From an uncultured Alphaproteobacteria bacterium (GTDB lineage: Bacteria; Pseudomonadota; Alphaproteobacteria; MPNO01; UBA2964), in the NCBI GenBank assembly GCA_951812775.1, contig OX638326.1:632335-696334 (forward strand): DNA of 64,000 nucleotides, read 5' to 3'. Both the position numbers and the translations under genes were made by a program. Shown here piece by piece: positions 8,802 to 17,660 of the stretch (its first letter is position 1; each line of letters begins with the position of its first letter). Below the pieces are notes generated by a model. It ran no database searches. It saw only the letters and a program-made list of their open reading frames with translations, and was not told where the DNA came from.

Positions 8802-9670
8802 AGATCAAACTTTCGATCCCTGAACTTGATGTCTTACGCCAAAGAATGAGAGCGCCAAAAACCTCCTGGTCCCCCACTTCTCCAAACTTGAGTCCGAGGG
8901 AAGTACTTAGAAAAGAGTTAGCTGCAGGGAAAAATATCGATCTTCAGGACGTTGAGGTTTTCGATGGTACGCTACTCACGTACCAGGGCGAACAGATACT
9001 CCTGTACATCAAAGATACACGCCAAGAAAAAGAAACCCTCCTTTTCGACAAAGACAATGCAAGAAAGTTCCACGTCGCGGAATGTCATGCATTGGAAAGA
9101 ATGCGTAGAGAGGGGCGCTTCGAGAGGTATGTGGTCACGACCGACACCTCAAACATATTTAGAGTTGATGCTACTGATCGAATTACAAAAATTACAGAAG
9201 AAATCGAAACAGAGTTGCGAGTGTGTAAAAACTGTCTCACAAAATTGAACTGGAATCTCTACAAAAAGCGAGGCAAAGATGAAAAGTTGAAGATTTACAG
9301 TAGATTTTCCTTAGAGGAGTTTTTCGCTGAGTTTTCAACGTTTTTTATGAATAGACCGAAGCAGTCCGATTTAACCGCTGGGATTGGCGGGTATACGGAA
9401 GATTGGTCTAAAATTTCAAAGCGCAGAAAGAATGAAGAAAACTGGACATGTCAGAATTGTACAGTCAATTTAGAAGACCATCCAAAATATTTACATACGC
9501 ACCACAAAAACGGTGTCGTCTCCAATAACAAAACAAATAACCTTGAAGTTCTCTGCATTGATTGCCACTCACAACAACCACAACATGCTTGGATAAAACC
9601 TGACCTGAAAACTAAGGCCCTGCTCCAAAGGTTACGTCGAGAGCAGGCACAAACGCAGTTACGAACCTAA
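8798..9670 (+). CDS. zorE: ZorE, HNH-nuclease effector of type II Zorya
   Basis: A 290-residue cytoplasmic protein. The C-terminus is an HNH (beta-beta-alpha metal) nuclease: Cys218/Cys221, the HTHH core with His233, His235 and His236, Asn248, and Cys253/Cys256/His257 (LCIDCH). A second CxxC pair (Cys143, Cys146) lies between the N-terminal domain and the nuclease. With zorA and zorB directly upstream this is the type II effector, which cleaves or nicks invading DNA after ZorAB activation. The N-terminal part (ELDVLRQRM...PREVLRKELAAG) resembles ZorE openings from memory. No zorC/zorD (type I) or zorF/zorG (type III) is present. Confidence 0.88.
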   Translation: MKIKLSIPELDVLRQRMRAPKTSWSPTSPNLSPREVLRKELAAGKNIDLQDVEVFDGTLLTYQGEQILLYIKDTRQEKETLLFDKDNARKFHVAECHALERMRREGRFERYVVTTDTSNIFRVDATDRITKITEEIETELRVCKNCLTKLNWNLYKKRGKDEKLKIYSRFSLEEFFAEFSTFFMNRPKQSDLTAGIGGYTEDWSKISKRRKNEENWTCQNCTVNLEDHPKYLHTHHKNGVVSNNKTNNLEVLCIDCHSQQPQHAWIKPDLKTKALLQRLRREQAQTQLRT

Positions 9671-9758
9671 TCACCTAATGCTTCGCCTTCTCCAATAGAC
9701 ACTCCCTTCATCGCTCCCTAAAATCCTCCCCAAATAAATTGTCGATTGGGTGGCCCAT

Positions 9759-10160
9759 ATGATAGAGACCAAAGGCGTATGCCATTTTACCATCGCGGTA
9801 AAGGATTCCGTTAAAAGTACGGAATTCTATACCGATATTCTTGGCCTGAAACTGCTCAACGCCAATCATGAGCGCGGCATGGTGTTTCTCGATTCAGCGG
9901 GTGATTGCATCGTCCTGATGAGGACAGAAACGACAGTCGCACCGGTTCATCAGCGCGATGCGCATCACGCCTTCCATGTCGATGCGGATAAACTGGATGA
10001 TTATGTCCAGGAACTAAAAGACAAAGGCATCCAAATTATTCTGGAGGAAGAGCGTACCGGTAAAGCGGTGGTTACGGGGAGAAGCGTCTATTTCCCCGAC
10101 CCCGACGGCAATGTGATCGAGCTGGTCGACATGTACGCCTATTCGGGCGATCAAAAATAA
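9759..10160 (+). CDS. VOC (glyoxalase/dioxygenase superfamily) protein
   Basis: A 133-residue vicinal-oxygen-chelate protein with two beta-alpha-beta-beta-beta modules: CHFTIAVKDSVKSTEFYTDI and VYFPDPDGNVIELVDM. His in the first strand and Glu in VIELVD are the usual metal ligands. The ATG at 9759, five bases after GGGTGG, is preferred over GTG at 9750. It ends 6 bp from the convergent PhyH gene. Substrate unknown; family members include glyoxalases, ring-cleavage dioxygenases and resistance proteins. Confidence 0.8.
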   Translation: MIETKGVCHFTIAVKDSVKSTEFYTDILGLKLLNANHERGMVFLDSAGDCIVLMRTETTVAPVHQRDAHHAFHVDADKLDDYVQELKDKGIQIILEEERTGKAVVTGRSVYFPDPDGNVIELVDMYAYSGDQK

Positions 10161-10166
10161 GGGTCT

Positions 10167-10991
10167 CTACCCGACAATCTCCGTCGCGAGTTTGGTTTCA
10201 TCCGGGTTGCGATAGGCATCCTGTACCGATTTAAGTTCTGCCAACCCAACCGGGTCGAGATCGAAGGCCGGTTCCTTATTGAGCACCCAATGGCCGGGAT
10301 GATTGTCCCCCGCGATCAAAACGCCCGTGTTGGGGCCAGACAACGGTTTGGCTTCGGTGGGTACGCAGGCAAATGAAATGCCGAGGCGTCGGCTATCCGT
10401 GGTGTTTGGTGCGGAACCATGTACCAGCAATTCATGATGGACCGAGAATTGACCGGCGATCAGCGGCATATCAACCGCTTTGTCGAGATCAACATTGGGC
10501 ACGCTTTGACCGCGCGACAGAATATTGTCGTCGTCAAAGCGTTCTTCATGCTGGATAGCTTCATGATGGCTGCCCGGGATACAACGGATATTACCCTTTT
10601 CCGGTGTTGAATCCGTCAGCCCGATCCAGGCCGTGGCCCCTGTATTGCGATCAAACGGGTTATAGGCACCGTCCTGATGCCAGGACACAAACGTGTCCGT
10701 GCCCGGTCGCTTGGACCACACACCCGACAGAAACAGCATCACGTTGGGGCCGATACAATCCTGCAGCGCACCCGCGATCTGCGAATGCCTTGCCAGATCG
10801 ATCATCCATTTAAAGGCCAGTACGGCACGCACGCGAATATTGACGCTGACATCCTCATTATGCGTTTTCTCATATTCCTCGATCATGCGTAGATGCCCGG
10901 CCGCTTCCTCCGGCGAGATACAATCCAACGGCGATACAAATCCGTCTTCGTGATAGCTCTTAAGCTGTGCGTCGGTTAACACACGCGGCAT
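10167..10991 (-). CDS. Phytanoyl-CoA dioxygenase (PhyH) family protein
   Basis: A 274-residue Fe(II)/2-oxoglutarate oxygenase. The motif WHQDGAYN supplies His and Asp ligands and HELLVHGSAPNTT the distal His, with a following Arg. The N-terminal LKSYHEDGFVSPLDCISPEE is typical of PhyH proteins. The ATG at 10991 follows AGGAG at 7 nt; an 18-codon longer reading is less likely. It is monocistronic, and its substrate is unknown. Confidence 0.85.
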   Translation of the reverse strand: MPRVLTDAQLKSYHEDGFVSPLDCISPEEAAGHLRMIEEYEKTHNEDVSVNIRVRAVLAFKWMIDLARHSQIAGALQDCIGPNVMLFLSGVWSKRPGTDTFVSWHQDGAYNPFDRNTGATAWIGLTDSTPEKGNIRCIPGSHHEAIQHEERFDDDNILSRGQSVPNVDLDKAVDMPLIAGQFSVHHELLVHGSAPNTTDSRRLGISFACVPTEAKPLSGPNTGVLIAGDNHPGHWVLNKEPAFDLDPVGLAELKSVQDAYRNPDETKLATEIVG

Positions 10992-11254
10992 GGTGAACTC
11001 CTGAAAATTTGAGGAGAATTTATCAAAAACCTGTGTTACCAGCAAAGGGCCAGACGGACCATCAAGCTATTTGCCAATTAAATCGAGAGAAAATGCGATC
11101 ATACGCTGTGAGAATGCTTTGTCCTGGTTCTTCACGGCCAGTATGGGATATCGTCAAGTCTCCCAGCCAGATAAAGTTCCTATTCTCTTTATGATCCTCC
11201 CTTATAAGGGTATGAACGGGAACGGAGATCGAAAACCGGAACCAGAGGACAAGC

Positions 11255-12059
11255 ATGAACCGGCGAGAACTGAAACGCGGGTTGGGTAATTTTGCAGCAA
11301 TCAGCAAAGGTCGGCTGAGTGGTAAAACATTTGTTCCCGACCCCCGTCACGCAATTTTTATTGAGACCTCTGGCCGATGCAATCTGGCCTGCCGTTTCTG
11401 CGCGTATGAGAAGCAGCCTGTACGGATTTGATGAAGAAAGCTTTGTGGAAACCACCAGAAAACCAGCATCGCAGTTTTCAAAACTTTTAAAGAATCTTTC
11501 ATGCCTTCTCGAGGTTACTGAAGAATGGTCACCGCCAAAGGGCATAAATTTTAATGTAAGAACGGTAAAATCTGAAACCCCAATTGAGGAACGGGATACT
11601 GAATTAGGCGCGACTCTGCGCAAGTTTATTGCCAAAGGGGCGAACGTCTCCGAGGACAATGAATATGACAATTGGGCCGGAACGATTACTCAAGATGAAG
11701 TCGACTCTCTTGGGATCGAACTAACAGATGGCAAGCATCTTTATATGCATGGCGCCTGTACGAAAATATTTGCCGAAGTACAGATCAAGTCAGACGGGCA
11801 GGTTCATGCCTGTGCCTGCCGGGACATAGACGGCAGCCTTGTCATTGGACATCTCAACACCTCAAAACTGAAAGATATCTTGTCATTTGAGAACGCCCGC
11901 TACCGAGAGCTCATCGAATCACAGATGCGTGGACAATTTAACGACAATTGTCGATCCTGCTCGTCATATCGCAGTATCTATGACGTGCGGCCATCCGCAG
12001 GTGATCCCACTTTATCGGTCATGTCGTATGAAAAGGCCTGCAAGCGTTTGCAGGAATAA
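11255..12059 (+). pseudogene. Radical SAM/SPASM gene with an internal deletion and frameshift
   Basis: An ATG at 11255 with GAGG upstream opens a frame of 58 codons with a good radical SAM start, including the [4Fe-4S] motif CNLACRFCAYEK, ending at TGA 11429-11431. A second frame then resumes at about 11430 (GFDEESFVETTRKPA) and runs to 12059; it holds the end of the barrel and a SPASM-type segment with Cys residues (HGACTKIF, HACACRD, NCRSCSSY). About 120 residues of the central barrel are missing, so this is a deletion, not only a frameshift. It precedes glycan-type methyltransferase genes, where such enzymes are common. Non-functional as read. Confidence 0.72.
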
Positions 12060-12235
12060 ACACGGTTTACACCTGCTTCACGCCAAGCACGGCGTCCGCA
12101 TTAATTCGGGATCAGGAAATTTGGATACTTTATGCGCTTTATTGTGTTTTTAAACACTTATGCAGCTCAATAGGTAGACACTTTAATCACACCTAAATAA
12201 GCTCCTGCGTCACCTAACATAAAACGGGTAAAATT

Positions 12236-13042
12236 GTGTCACGGTCGTTTAGACGATTCCTCGCGCGAAACCGCACAAACCCAATTGTAAAAAAGTTTGC
12301 ACGTCATATTAAGAGCTGGCATCGCGGATTCGAGAACTTTGATTATGACCCCCGCCATAATGGTGAAGCCTTTCTTATTGGCGCTCTGTCGGAACAACAA
12401 GATACAAAGAAAGTCATTTTCGATGTCGGCGCCAATATCGGCGAGTGGTCAGAACTTGCGCTGGAAAAATGCACCATGGCAGAGATTCATGCGTTTGAGT
12501 TAGTGCCCGATACATCCGCGCAACTCATGCAATTATTAGAAGAACGGCCAAATGTGACAGTGAACCGGTTCGGGCTTTCTGACCGCTCAGGCAATGTCGC
12601 GGTAAAAATCAATGCTGATGACAGCACACGCTCTACGCTGATCACGAATGCTGATCTCGATACTGATAATTCTATGGAACTGGAATGCGAAGTTCGTACT
12701 GGCGACGATTACCTAATTGACAACAAAATCATTGAAATCGACTTATTAAAAATTGATGCTGAAGGTGCTGACCATCTTGTTCTCAAGGGATTTTCAGAAG
12801 CCCTCTCACAAAACCGGGTCAAATGTATTCAATTCGAATATGGAAAAGCGTCAATCGCTACGAGGTTTTTGCTGAAAGACTATTACGAATACCTGACTGC
12901 ATTTGGCTTTGATCTCGGGAAATTATACCTCCAACATGTCGACTTCCGGCCGTACTCGCAGGATATGGAAGACTTTCTGGGGCCGAATTTTGTTGCTGTC
13001 CATCAATCGCAAACGGCCCTTCATAAACGTCTGTCACTTTAA
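12236..13042 (+). CDS. FkbM family SAM-dependent methyltransferase
   Basis: A 268-residue cytoplasmic methyltransferase. The SAM-binding loop is IFDVGANIGEWSELA, followed by IHAFELVPDTSAQL (motif II Glu) and IDLLKIDAEGADHLVLKG (motif IV), all typical of FkbM enzymes that O-methylate sugars. It starts at GTG with a weak site. It sits in a small polysaccharide block with the TylF-like gene and the O-antigen-ligase-like gene, so methylation of a surface glycan is the likely role. Confidence 0.85.
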   Translation: MSRSFRRFLARNRTNPIVKKFARHIKSWHRGFENFDYDPRHNGEAFLIGALSEQQDTKKVIFDVGANIGEWSELALEKCTMAEIHAFELVPDTSAQLMQLLEERPNVTVNRFGLSDRSGNVAVKINADDSTRSTLITNADLDTDNSMELECEVRTGDDYLIDNKIIEIDLLKIDAEGADHLVLKGFSEALSQNRVKCIQFEYGKASIATRFLLKDYYEYLTAFGFDLGKLYLQHVDFRPYSQDMEDFLGPNFVAVHQSQTALHKRLSL

Positions 13043-13080
13043 TTGTGGGTACAAAAACGGCCAATTGTTGACCACCGGCC

Positions 13081-13857
13081 TTAACCTTGCTTAACACCGA
13101 GCACCGCATTTTCGTCGATGCGAGACCAAAAAACCCGGATATCATTAGCAGCAACATATTCATCAACGGCTTTGCGAGACCCCTTCCAGCGATAATAGTC
13201 GTCGATCAAGATCAAGCCGCCGGTTTGTAATTTCGGGAACAGATGTTCCATCTCTGCCTTGGTAGATTCATACCAATCTGTGTCCAGCCTCAACAATGCT
13301 ATCTGCTCAGGCATCCTATCGGGTAACGTTTCCTGGACTTTTCCTTTTACGAATTCAAGATTGTCGGCGGGATATCCGGTCGTCAAAACATTGTCCCGGA
13401 CGACATCAACGCCGAACTTAATCCAGCCATCCACCGGGTCATGTTTTTTTCGATAGAGCTTCATCGCCGGCGTGTCGAACCGACCCATATCATGCTCCGT
13501 CGGCTCCGGCATGCCTTCAAATGTATCAAACAACCAGATACGCCTGTTTGATGTGCCCAAATCGTGAAGCACAATTGCCATGGCCATCACGCTGCCCCCG
13601 GCGGCAACACCGCATTCCACAAAATCGCCCTCGATACCGGCATTGTGAATATACCTGACAGCCCCTTCCAGAGCCGCAACCCGTTCCTTGGATGTCATGG
13701 TGCAGGTAGAAACCTGACGCCACAACGATTTCGTGAAATCAGAAAAATCTTCTGGCCATTCTGGTGGCAACTCCCGAACGCCCTTTGGAGCTAGAATTTT
13801 GCGAAACCCCTTGCCAATTTCCCGCGAAACCTTTTTGCCTAAATTGTCGATAGACAT
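13081..13857 (-). CDS. TylF/macrocin O-methyltransferase family protein
   Basis: A 258-residue SAM-dependent O-methyltransferase. Diagnostic pieces are GDFVECGVAAGGSVMAMA (SAM loop), RIWLFDTFEGMPEP, ALLRLDTDWYESTKAEMEH and GGLILIDDYYRWKGSRKAVD, whose acidic residues bind the metal. Family members methylate sugar hydroxyls. Its start abuts the stop of the upstream O-antigen-ligase-like gene without a gap, so the two are co-translated; methyl decoration of a capsule or O-polysaccharide is the likely role. Confidence 0.88.
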   Translation of the reverse strand: MSIDNLGKKVSREIGKGFRKILAPKGVRELPPEWPEDFSDFTKSLWRQVSTCTMTSKERVAALEGAVRYIHNAGIEGDFVECGVAAGGSVMAMAIVLHDLGTSNRRIWLFDTFEGMPEPTEHDMGRFDTPAMKLYRKKHDPVDGWIKFGVDVVRDNVLTTGYPADNLEFVKGKVQETLPDRMPEQIALLRLDTDWYESTKAEMEHLFPKLQTGGLILIDDYYRWKGSRKAVDEYVAANDIRVFWSRIDENAVLGVKQG

Positions 13858-15072
13858 CTAACTCTCTGAGACTGATTTATTGTGGCGCTGAAGTGACATC
13901 ACGATACTACCTAACAGGATCATCAAGAACATCAACCAACTCTGCCATAACCCGAAACTGATGTTGTAAATTAAACAAGCTGTGCAAAACGTCGCAGCTA
14001 TCAGGGCTCTTCCCACAGGCGATTCAAACTCGCTTTCAAAACGTTTTATCAACAATAAGACGACACTGGTAAGCAATAGACTGCCAATGGCTCCAAGCTC
14101 GAGCCAAATCTGTATCGCCGCATTATGAGGATGCAGCGGTAATTTCCCGCCAATATTCAGCTTGATAGGCTGCCGAATACAGTTAATGGTGCCGATCTTA
14201 CTTGCACCATCTGGTATGGAGCGCGAGGAGTCCATTCCCCATCCCGCAATCGGTTTCTCAGAAATCCTGCTCGTACTGAACTGGTAAATCATGACGCGGT
14301 GATAGGCCGAATCCTTCGTGTAATGCAGACGGCACAGCTGCTGCTCCGTTAGCGGTGAGCTGAAAAACAACGGAAATATCAAAGCTACCAGTAACGGGAG
14401 AAATATTACCGGCCAAAACAGCTTACGCTGCCAGCGAACCAGACCAAAAATGATCAAACCAACAATAACCGCTAACTTGGCGGCTTCCATATACAATCCA
14501 AAAATTATCCCAAGGCAGACCAGAAGGATGACGACGGCACGTGCAGCGGGAATATAACGAAACAACCCAATTCCCAACGGAACCAAAAGGCAGGCGGTGA
14601 TAGCAGATCCTCGACTGTAAATGTTTGGGTTGAATTCATAGGACTTGTACGAGCTCGAAATACCACCCGCGAGCACCACATCCAAAACTACGATGGGAAA
14701 CGCAATCAGGAGTCCTATCGCCGTGCTTAAAATTATCTTTCGTTTTTCATCCTCTGTTACCTGACGGAGGATCATGCCGACTAGAATCGCGACAACAAAA
14801 TATCCAGCAAACTTACCCGCGGTCGACAGCGCATCCGCCGGGACCAGCGCCCAGAGAGCAGACAGCGCCCCAAAGGCAGGCAGCAAAAAATAGGGCCAAT
14901 ATCTCGAACAGAAGGAATAATCCCCAGACCGAGGAACAGAGGCCAAGCGATCCGAATTGAAAAGGACCAGCAACAAAATTGGTATCCACAGCGCGTAAAC
15001 CGAAAAATACGCCAGAGGACCCAACAAGCCAAAAACACAGGCCCAGTTATTTTTGATGAATTCCGGCATCAC
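13858..15072 (-). CDS. O-antigen ligase-like (Wzy/WaaL family) membrane protein
   Basis: A 404-residue integral membrane protein with about ten hydrophobic helices. A large hydrophilic loop near residues 225-310 carries the family signature: GWGMDSSR and LHPHNAAIQIWLELGAIG. This family polymerises O-units or ligates glycan to lipid A. It is co-translated with the TylF-like methyltransferase. Which of polymerase or ligase it is cannot be told from sequence. Confidence 0.82.
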   Translation of the reverse strand: MMPEFIKNNWACVFGLLGPLAYFSVYALWIPILLLVLFNSDRLASVPRSGDYSFCSRYWPYFLLPAFGALSALWALVPADALSTAGKFAGYFVVAILVGMILRQVTEDEKRKIILSTAIGLLIAFPIVVLDVVLAGGISSSYKSYEFNPNIYSRGSAITACLLVPLGIGLFRYIPAARAVVILLVCLGIIFGLYMEAAKLAVIVGLIIFGLVRWQRKLFWPVIFLPLLVALIFPLFFSSPLTEQQLCRLHYTKDSAYHRVMIYQFSTSRISEKPIAGWGMDSSRSIPDGASKIGTINCIRQPIKLNIGGKLPLHPHNAAIQIWLELGAIGSLLLTSVVLLLIKRFESEFESPVGRALIAATFCTACLIYNISFGLWQSWLMFLMILLGSIVMSLQRHNKSVSES

Positions 15073-15287
15073 CCAGTTTCTTCACTCAATCAAATTTAAT
15101 CGCCTAATGAGGCATAAATCAAAAATTGTAAACACCTCAGAATGTCGCCAGTTTTGAAGAGAATGCCCGATATCGTTTGGTCAGACAATCATCAGACGAT
15201 TCGATGGCCCAACATCGATTGCTTGAAAATAGACACCCGCCCATCGCTATGAAACTATGTGCCAAATTTATTTGGTAAGGAAAGAAA

Positions 15288-16037
15288 ATGTCCTCGGATA
15301 AAGAGCTTGAAGGAATGGCGGCCATCGTAACCGGCAGTACGGGCAATATCGGTCGCAACATTGCTATCGCATTAGCGAAAGCGGGCGCTGGCGTCGTCAT
15401 CAACGGCCGAACGTCGGGAGATATCGCCGCAGAAATTGTCAAAGAAATCGAGGATGCTGGTGGCCGGGCCATCATCTGCCTAGCCGATGTGACCAGTGAA
15501 GAGCAAGTTCAGGGCATGGTTGACGCGGCGGTCGAAGCATTTGGCGGACTCGATATCCTGGTGAACAATGTCGGTCCTGCCTCAAGTGGCGCGGTGACCG
15601 ATATTTCCTACGATGAATGGCGGCACTACATGGCGACCAAACTGGATAGTGCTTTCCTGTGTATTAAGGCTTCCATTCCGCATCTCGCCAAAAACGGCCG
15701 CGGCGCTATTATCAATATTGGCGCTTCTTCGGCACATACTGGCAATCCCAACCGGTCAGTTGATGTCGCGGCCAAGATGGGGCTCGCCGGGCTGACCGGT
15801 ACCCTTGCCGTAGAGTTGGCAGACCAGAATATAACGGTGAACTGTGTGGCACCGGGCAGAATCCAGCGTCCCGGCGCGATCTCAGCACACTTTCAGGCAA
15901 AACCCATCCCCGCCGGACGCGAAGGCACACCGGAAGAGTTCGCCGAGACGGTACGTTTCCTCTGTGGCCCCAATTCACGCTACACCACAGGACAGACGCT
16001 GCACGTCAATGGCGGCTGGTACGTTTCGATCAACTAG
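15288..16037 (+). CDS. SDR-family protein with a degenerate catalytic tetrad
   Basis: A 249-residue short-chain dehydrogenase/reductase fold. The nucleotide site is VTGSTGNIGRNIA, then LADVTS, and LVNNVGPASSG. In the active site Ser147/148 and Lys163 are present, but the Tyr of YxxxK is Asp159 (DVAAK) and the structural Asn is Lys118 (TKLDSAF). The C-terminal VNCVAPGRI and GQTLHVNGGW are normal. It therefore may bind NAD(P) without classical catalysis, or use another residue. Two bases separate its stop from the next ATG. Confidence 0.82.
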   Translation: MSSDKELEGMAAIVTGSTGNIGRNIAIALAKAGAGVVINGRTSGDIAAEIVKEIEDAGGRAIICLADVTSEEQVQGMVDAAVEAFGGLDILVNNVGPASSGAVTDISYDEWRHYMATKLDSAFLCIKASIPHLAKNGRGAIINIGASSAHTGNPNRSVDVAAKMGLAGLTGTLAVELADQNITVNCVAPGRIQRPGAISAHFQAKPIPAGREGTPEEFAETVRFLCGPNSRYTTGQTLHVNGGWYVSIN

Positions 16038-16039
16038 CC

Positions 16040-16424
16040 ATGATCAATGAAGAGACCATTATTTCCGACGCTCGAAATGTCCTGCATGCCCATTTCGCTG
16101 CACTAAATGCCGGTGATGAGAAGGCGCTGGCGGCGACGCTCCATTTTCCACATTACCGCTTGTCGAGCGGCTTTATGAAAGTGTGGGAGAATCCGGATTC
16201 TTATCTTTTGGATTTCCACGCACGGGCTGGTGATGGCTGGCATCACAGCGATATAGACTCAATTAAAGTGATCGCTTGCGAACCAGGTAAGGTCCATCTC
16301 GACGTTCGGGTTTACACGTTACCTGGAAGACAACTCACCAATGGGGCAGTTTCGGTCGCTATGGGTAATCGCCGAGCTCAACGGGATCTGGGCCGCCCAA
16401 CTCCGTTCCTCCTTCGCCCCTTAG
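16040..16424 (+). pseudogene. SnoaL-like protein with a frameshift in the second half
   Basis: It starts two bases after the SDR stop, so translation is coupled. Residues 1-90 read as an NTF2-like protein (HFAALNAGDEKALAATLHFP, FHARAGDGWHHSDID). After GKVHLDVR at about 16308-16310 (a GGG run) the open frame loses similarity, while the +1-shifted frame continues sensibly as RFTRYLEDNSPMGQFRSLW and ends at TAG 16422-16424. One extra G explains it. The restored protein would be 127-128 residues. Either a true frameshift or a base-calling error. Confidence 0.68.
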
Positions 16425-17500
16425 GCGGGCGTCACCCAACAGGTCAGTGCTGACGGCATATCCGGCATGACGCAGTCCCAGCTCTCGCCGCGATCATCGG
16501 ATCGATAAAACGCCCCAATACCCCTAGCGTCAGGTGCCATACCGAACCCGCGCGCGCCGTCGCCCATACCGCAAAACAGGACCTCTGACTTTTTGGGGTG
16601 TTGGATAAACGTCCAGGGCATATAGGGCATATCGATGGGCAGGTTCGCGGAATTTCGCCAGCTGGCCCCTTCGTCATCGCTTATCAGAATATGGCCATGG
16701 GGCGTCATCTCTTCCCGCACCCAGTAGCCCGGCGAGCCTCTTCCTCCACCAAGCACCATACGAGTCTTGCTGCCAGGACCATCGCAGAACAACCATTCAT
16801 GCGAGTAGCTGTAAAATTCGCTATTGCCATAGGGCATGCCCTCTTCGACGCGATGCCACATTTTGCCGCCATCATCGGTGCGGAAAAATCCGCGCGCGAA
16901 AGACACATAATACCGATCAAAATCGCCCGGCAGATTTTCAATAATATGCATGTCGAGATAATCGATACCGCGACTGACGTCCTCCCAGCTCTTCCCGCCA
17001 TCAAGGCTGCGGACAACACCGCCATGCTCCAGCAAGACATAGATCAGATCACGCCGGTCCGGATGAATATAGATATGCCGGACATGGGGCGGGACTTTTC
17101 CGCGATACGGCACGGGAACAGTCCATTGATCCTGTACGGACTGAGGTAGCGTCAAAAAGCTGTCGACGGTTGCGAAAGTTCTGCCGTTATCTTCGCTGCG
17201 ATACAGGCAAACCGGCCCGCTTCCGGCATAGACCACCTGTTCATCATGTGGGTCCACGGTGAAGGTACGAACATCGCCCTCAAGAACCTTTATCCAGCTC
17301 AACCCGCCATCTTCGGACCGGTACCCACCATCGAAGGCAACTGCCGCATACAGAATTTCCGGGCTTTCCTTGCACCCAACGATGTATTCGAGCGTTACGC
17401 CGGAAAAACTTTGACCCAATTCCTTAAAACCGCTGCCATTGCCCTGAAATACGGTTAGGCCGCTATTGCACGCTATATAGTATCCGAGATCGTCCGCCAT
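16421..17500 (-). CDS. BNR/Asp-box beta-propeller protein
   Basis: A 359-residue protein with repeated Asp-box-like units (SEDGGLSWIKV, SEDNGRTFATV, SLDGGKSWEDV, TDDGGKMWHRV, SDDEGASWRNS, SDDRGESWDCV), the pattern of sialidase/Vps10-type propellers. No signal peptide is seen with the ATG at 17500, which follows GGAGG at 5 nt. Such proteins often act as glycosidases or sensors, but no catalytic residues of sialidase are evident. It ends convergently on the frameshifted SnoaL-like gene with a 4-bp overlap. Confidence 0.8.
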   Translation of the reverse strand: MADDLGYYIACNSGLTVFQGNGSGFKELGQSFSGVTLEYIVGCKESPEILYAAVAFDGGYRSEDGGLSWIKVLEGDVRTFTVDPHDEQVVYAGSGPVCLYRSEDNGRTFATVDSFLTLPQSVQDQWTVPVPYRGKVPPHVRHIYIHPDRRDLIYVLLEHGGVVRSLDGGKSWEDVSRGIDYLDMHIIENLPGDFDRYYVSFARGFFRTDDGGKMWHRVEEGMPYGNSEFYSYSHEWLFCDGPGSKTRMVLGGGRGSPGYWVREEMTPHGHILISDDEGASWRNSANLPIDMPYMPWTFIQHPKKSEVLFCGMGDGARGFGMAPDARGIGAFYRSDDRGESWDCVMPDMPSALTCWVTPA

Positions 17501-17598
17501 ACTGGCCTCCGTCATTTCAGCAAAGGCTAACATGTTGCTTAGTACAAAGGAAAACCCAACCGGAAAGACGACATCCTGCGATTTGAATTAGAACTTAT

Positions 17599-17653
17599 TC
17601 TCTGCGATCATATTAATAGAAATGTGAACCACAAAAACAACTTAACGCAGAGA
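17599..17653 (+). promoter_or_regulatory. Inverted repeat that can pair with the ribosome binding site of the next gene
   Basis: TCTCTGCG (17599-17606) is perfectly complementary to CGCAGAGA (17646-17653), with 39 bases between. The right arm overlaps the purine-rich ribosome binding site just before the ATG at 17661, so a hairpin in the leader could hide it. Regulatory use is an inference. Confidence 0.3.
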
Positions 17654-17660
17654 GTTTAAC

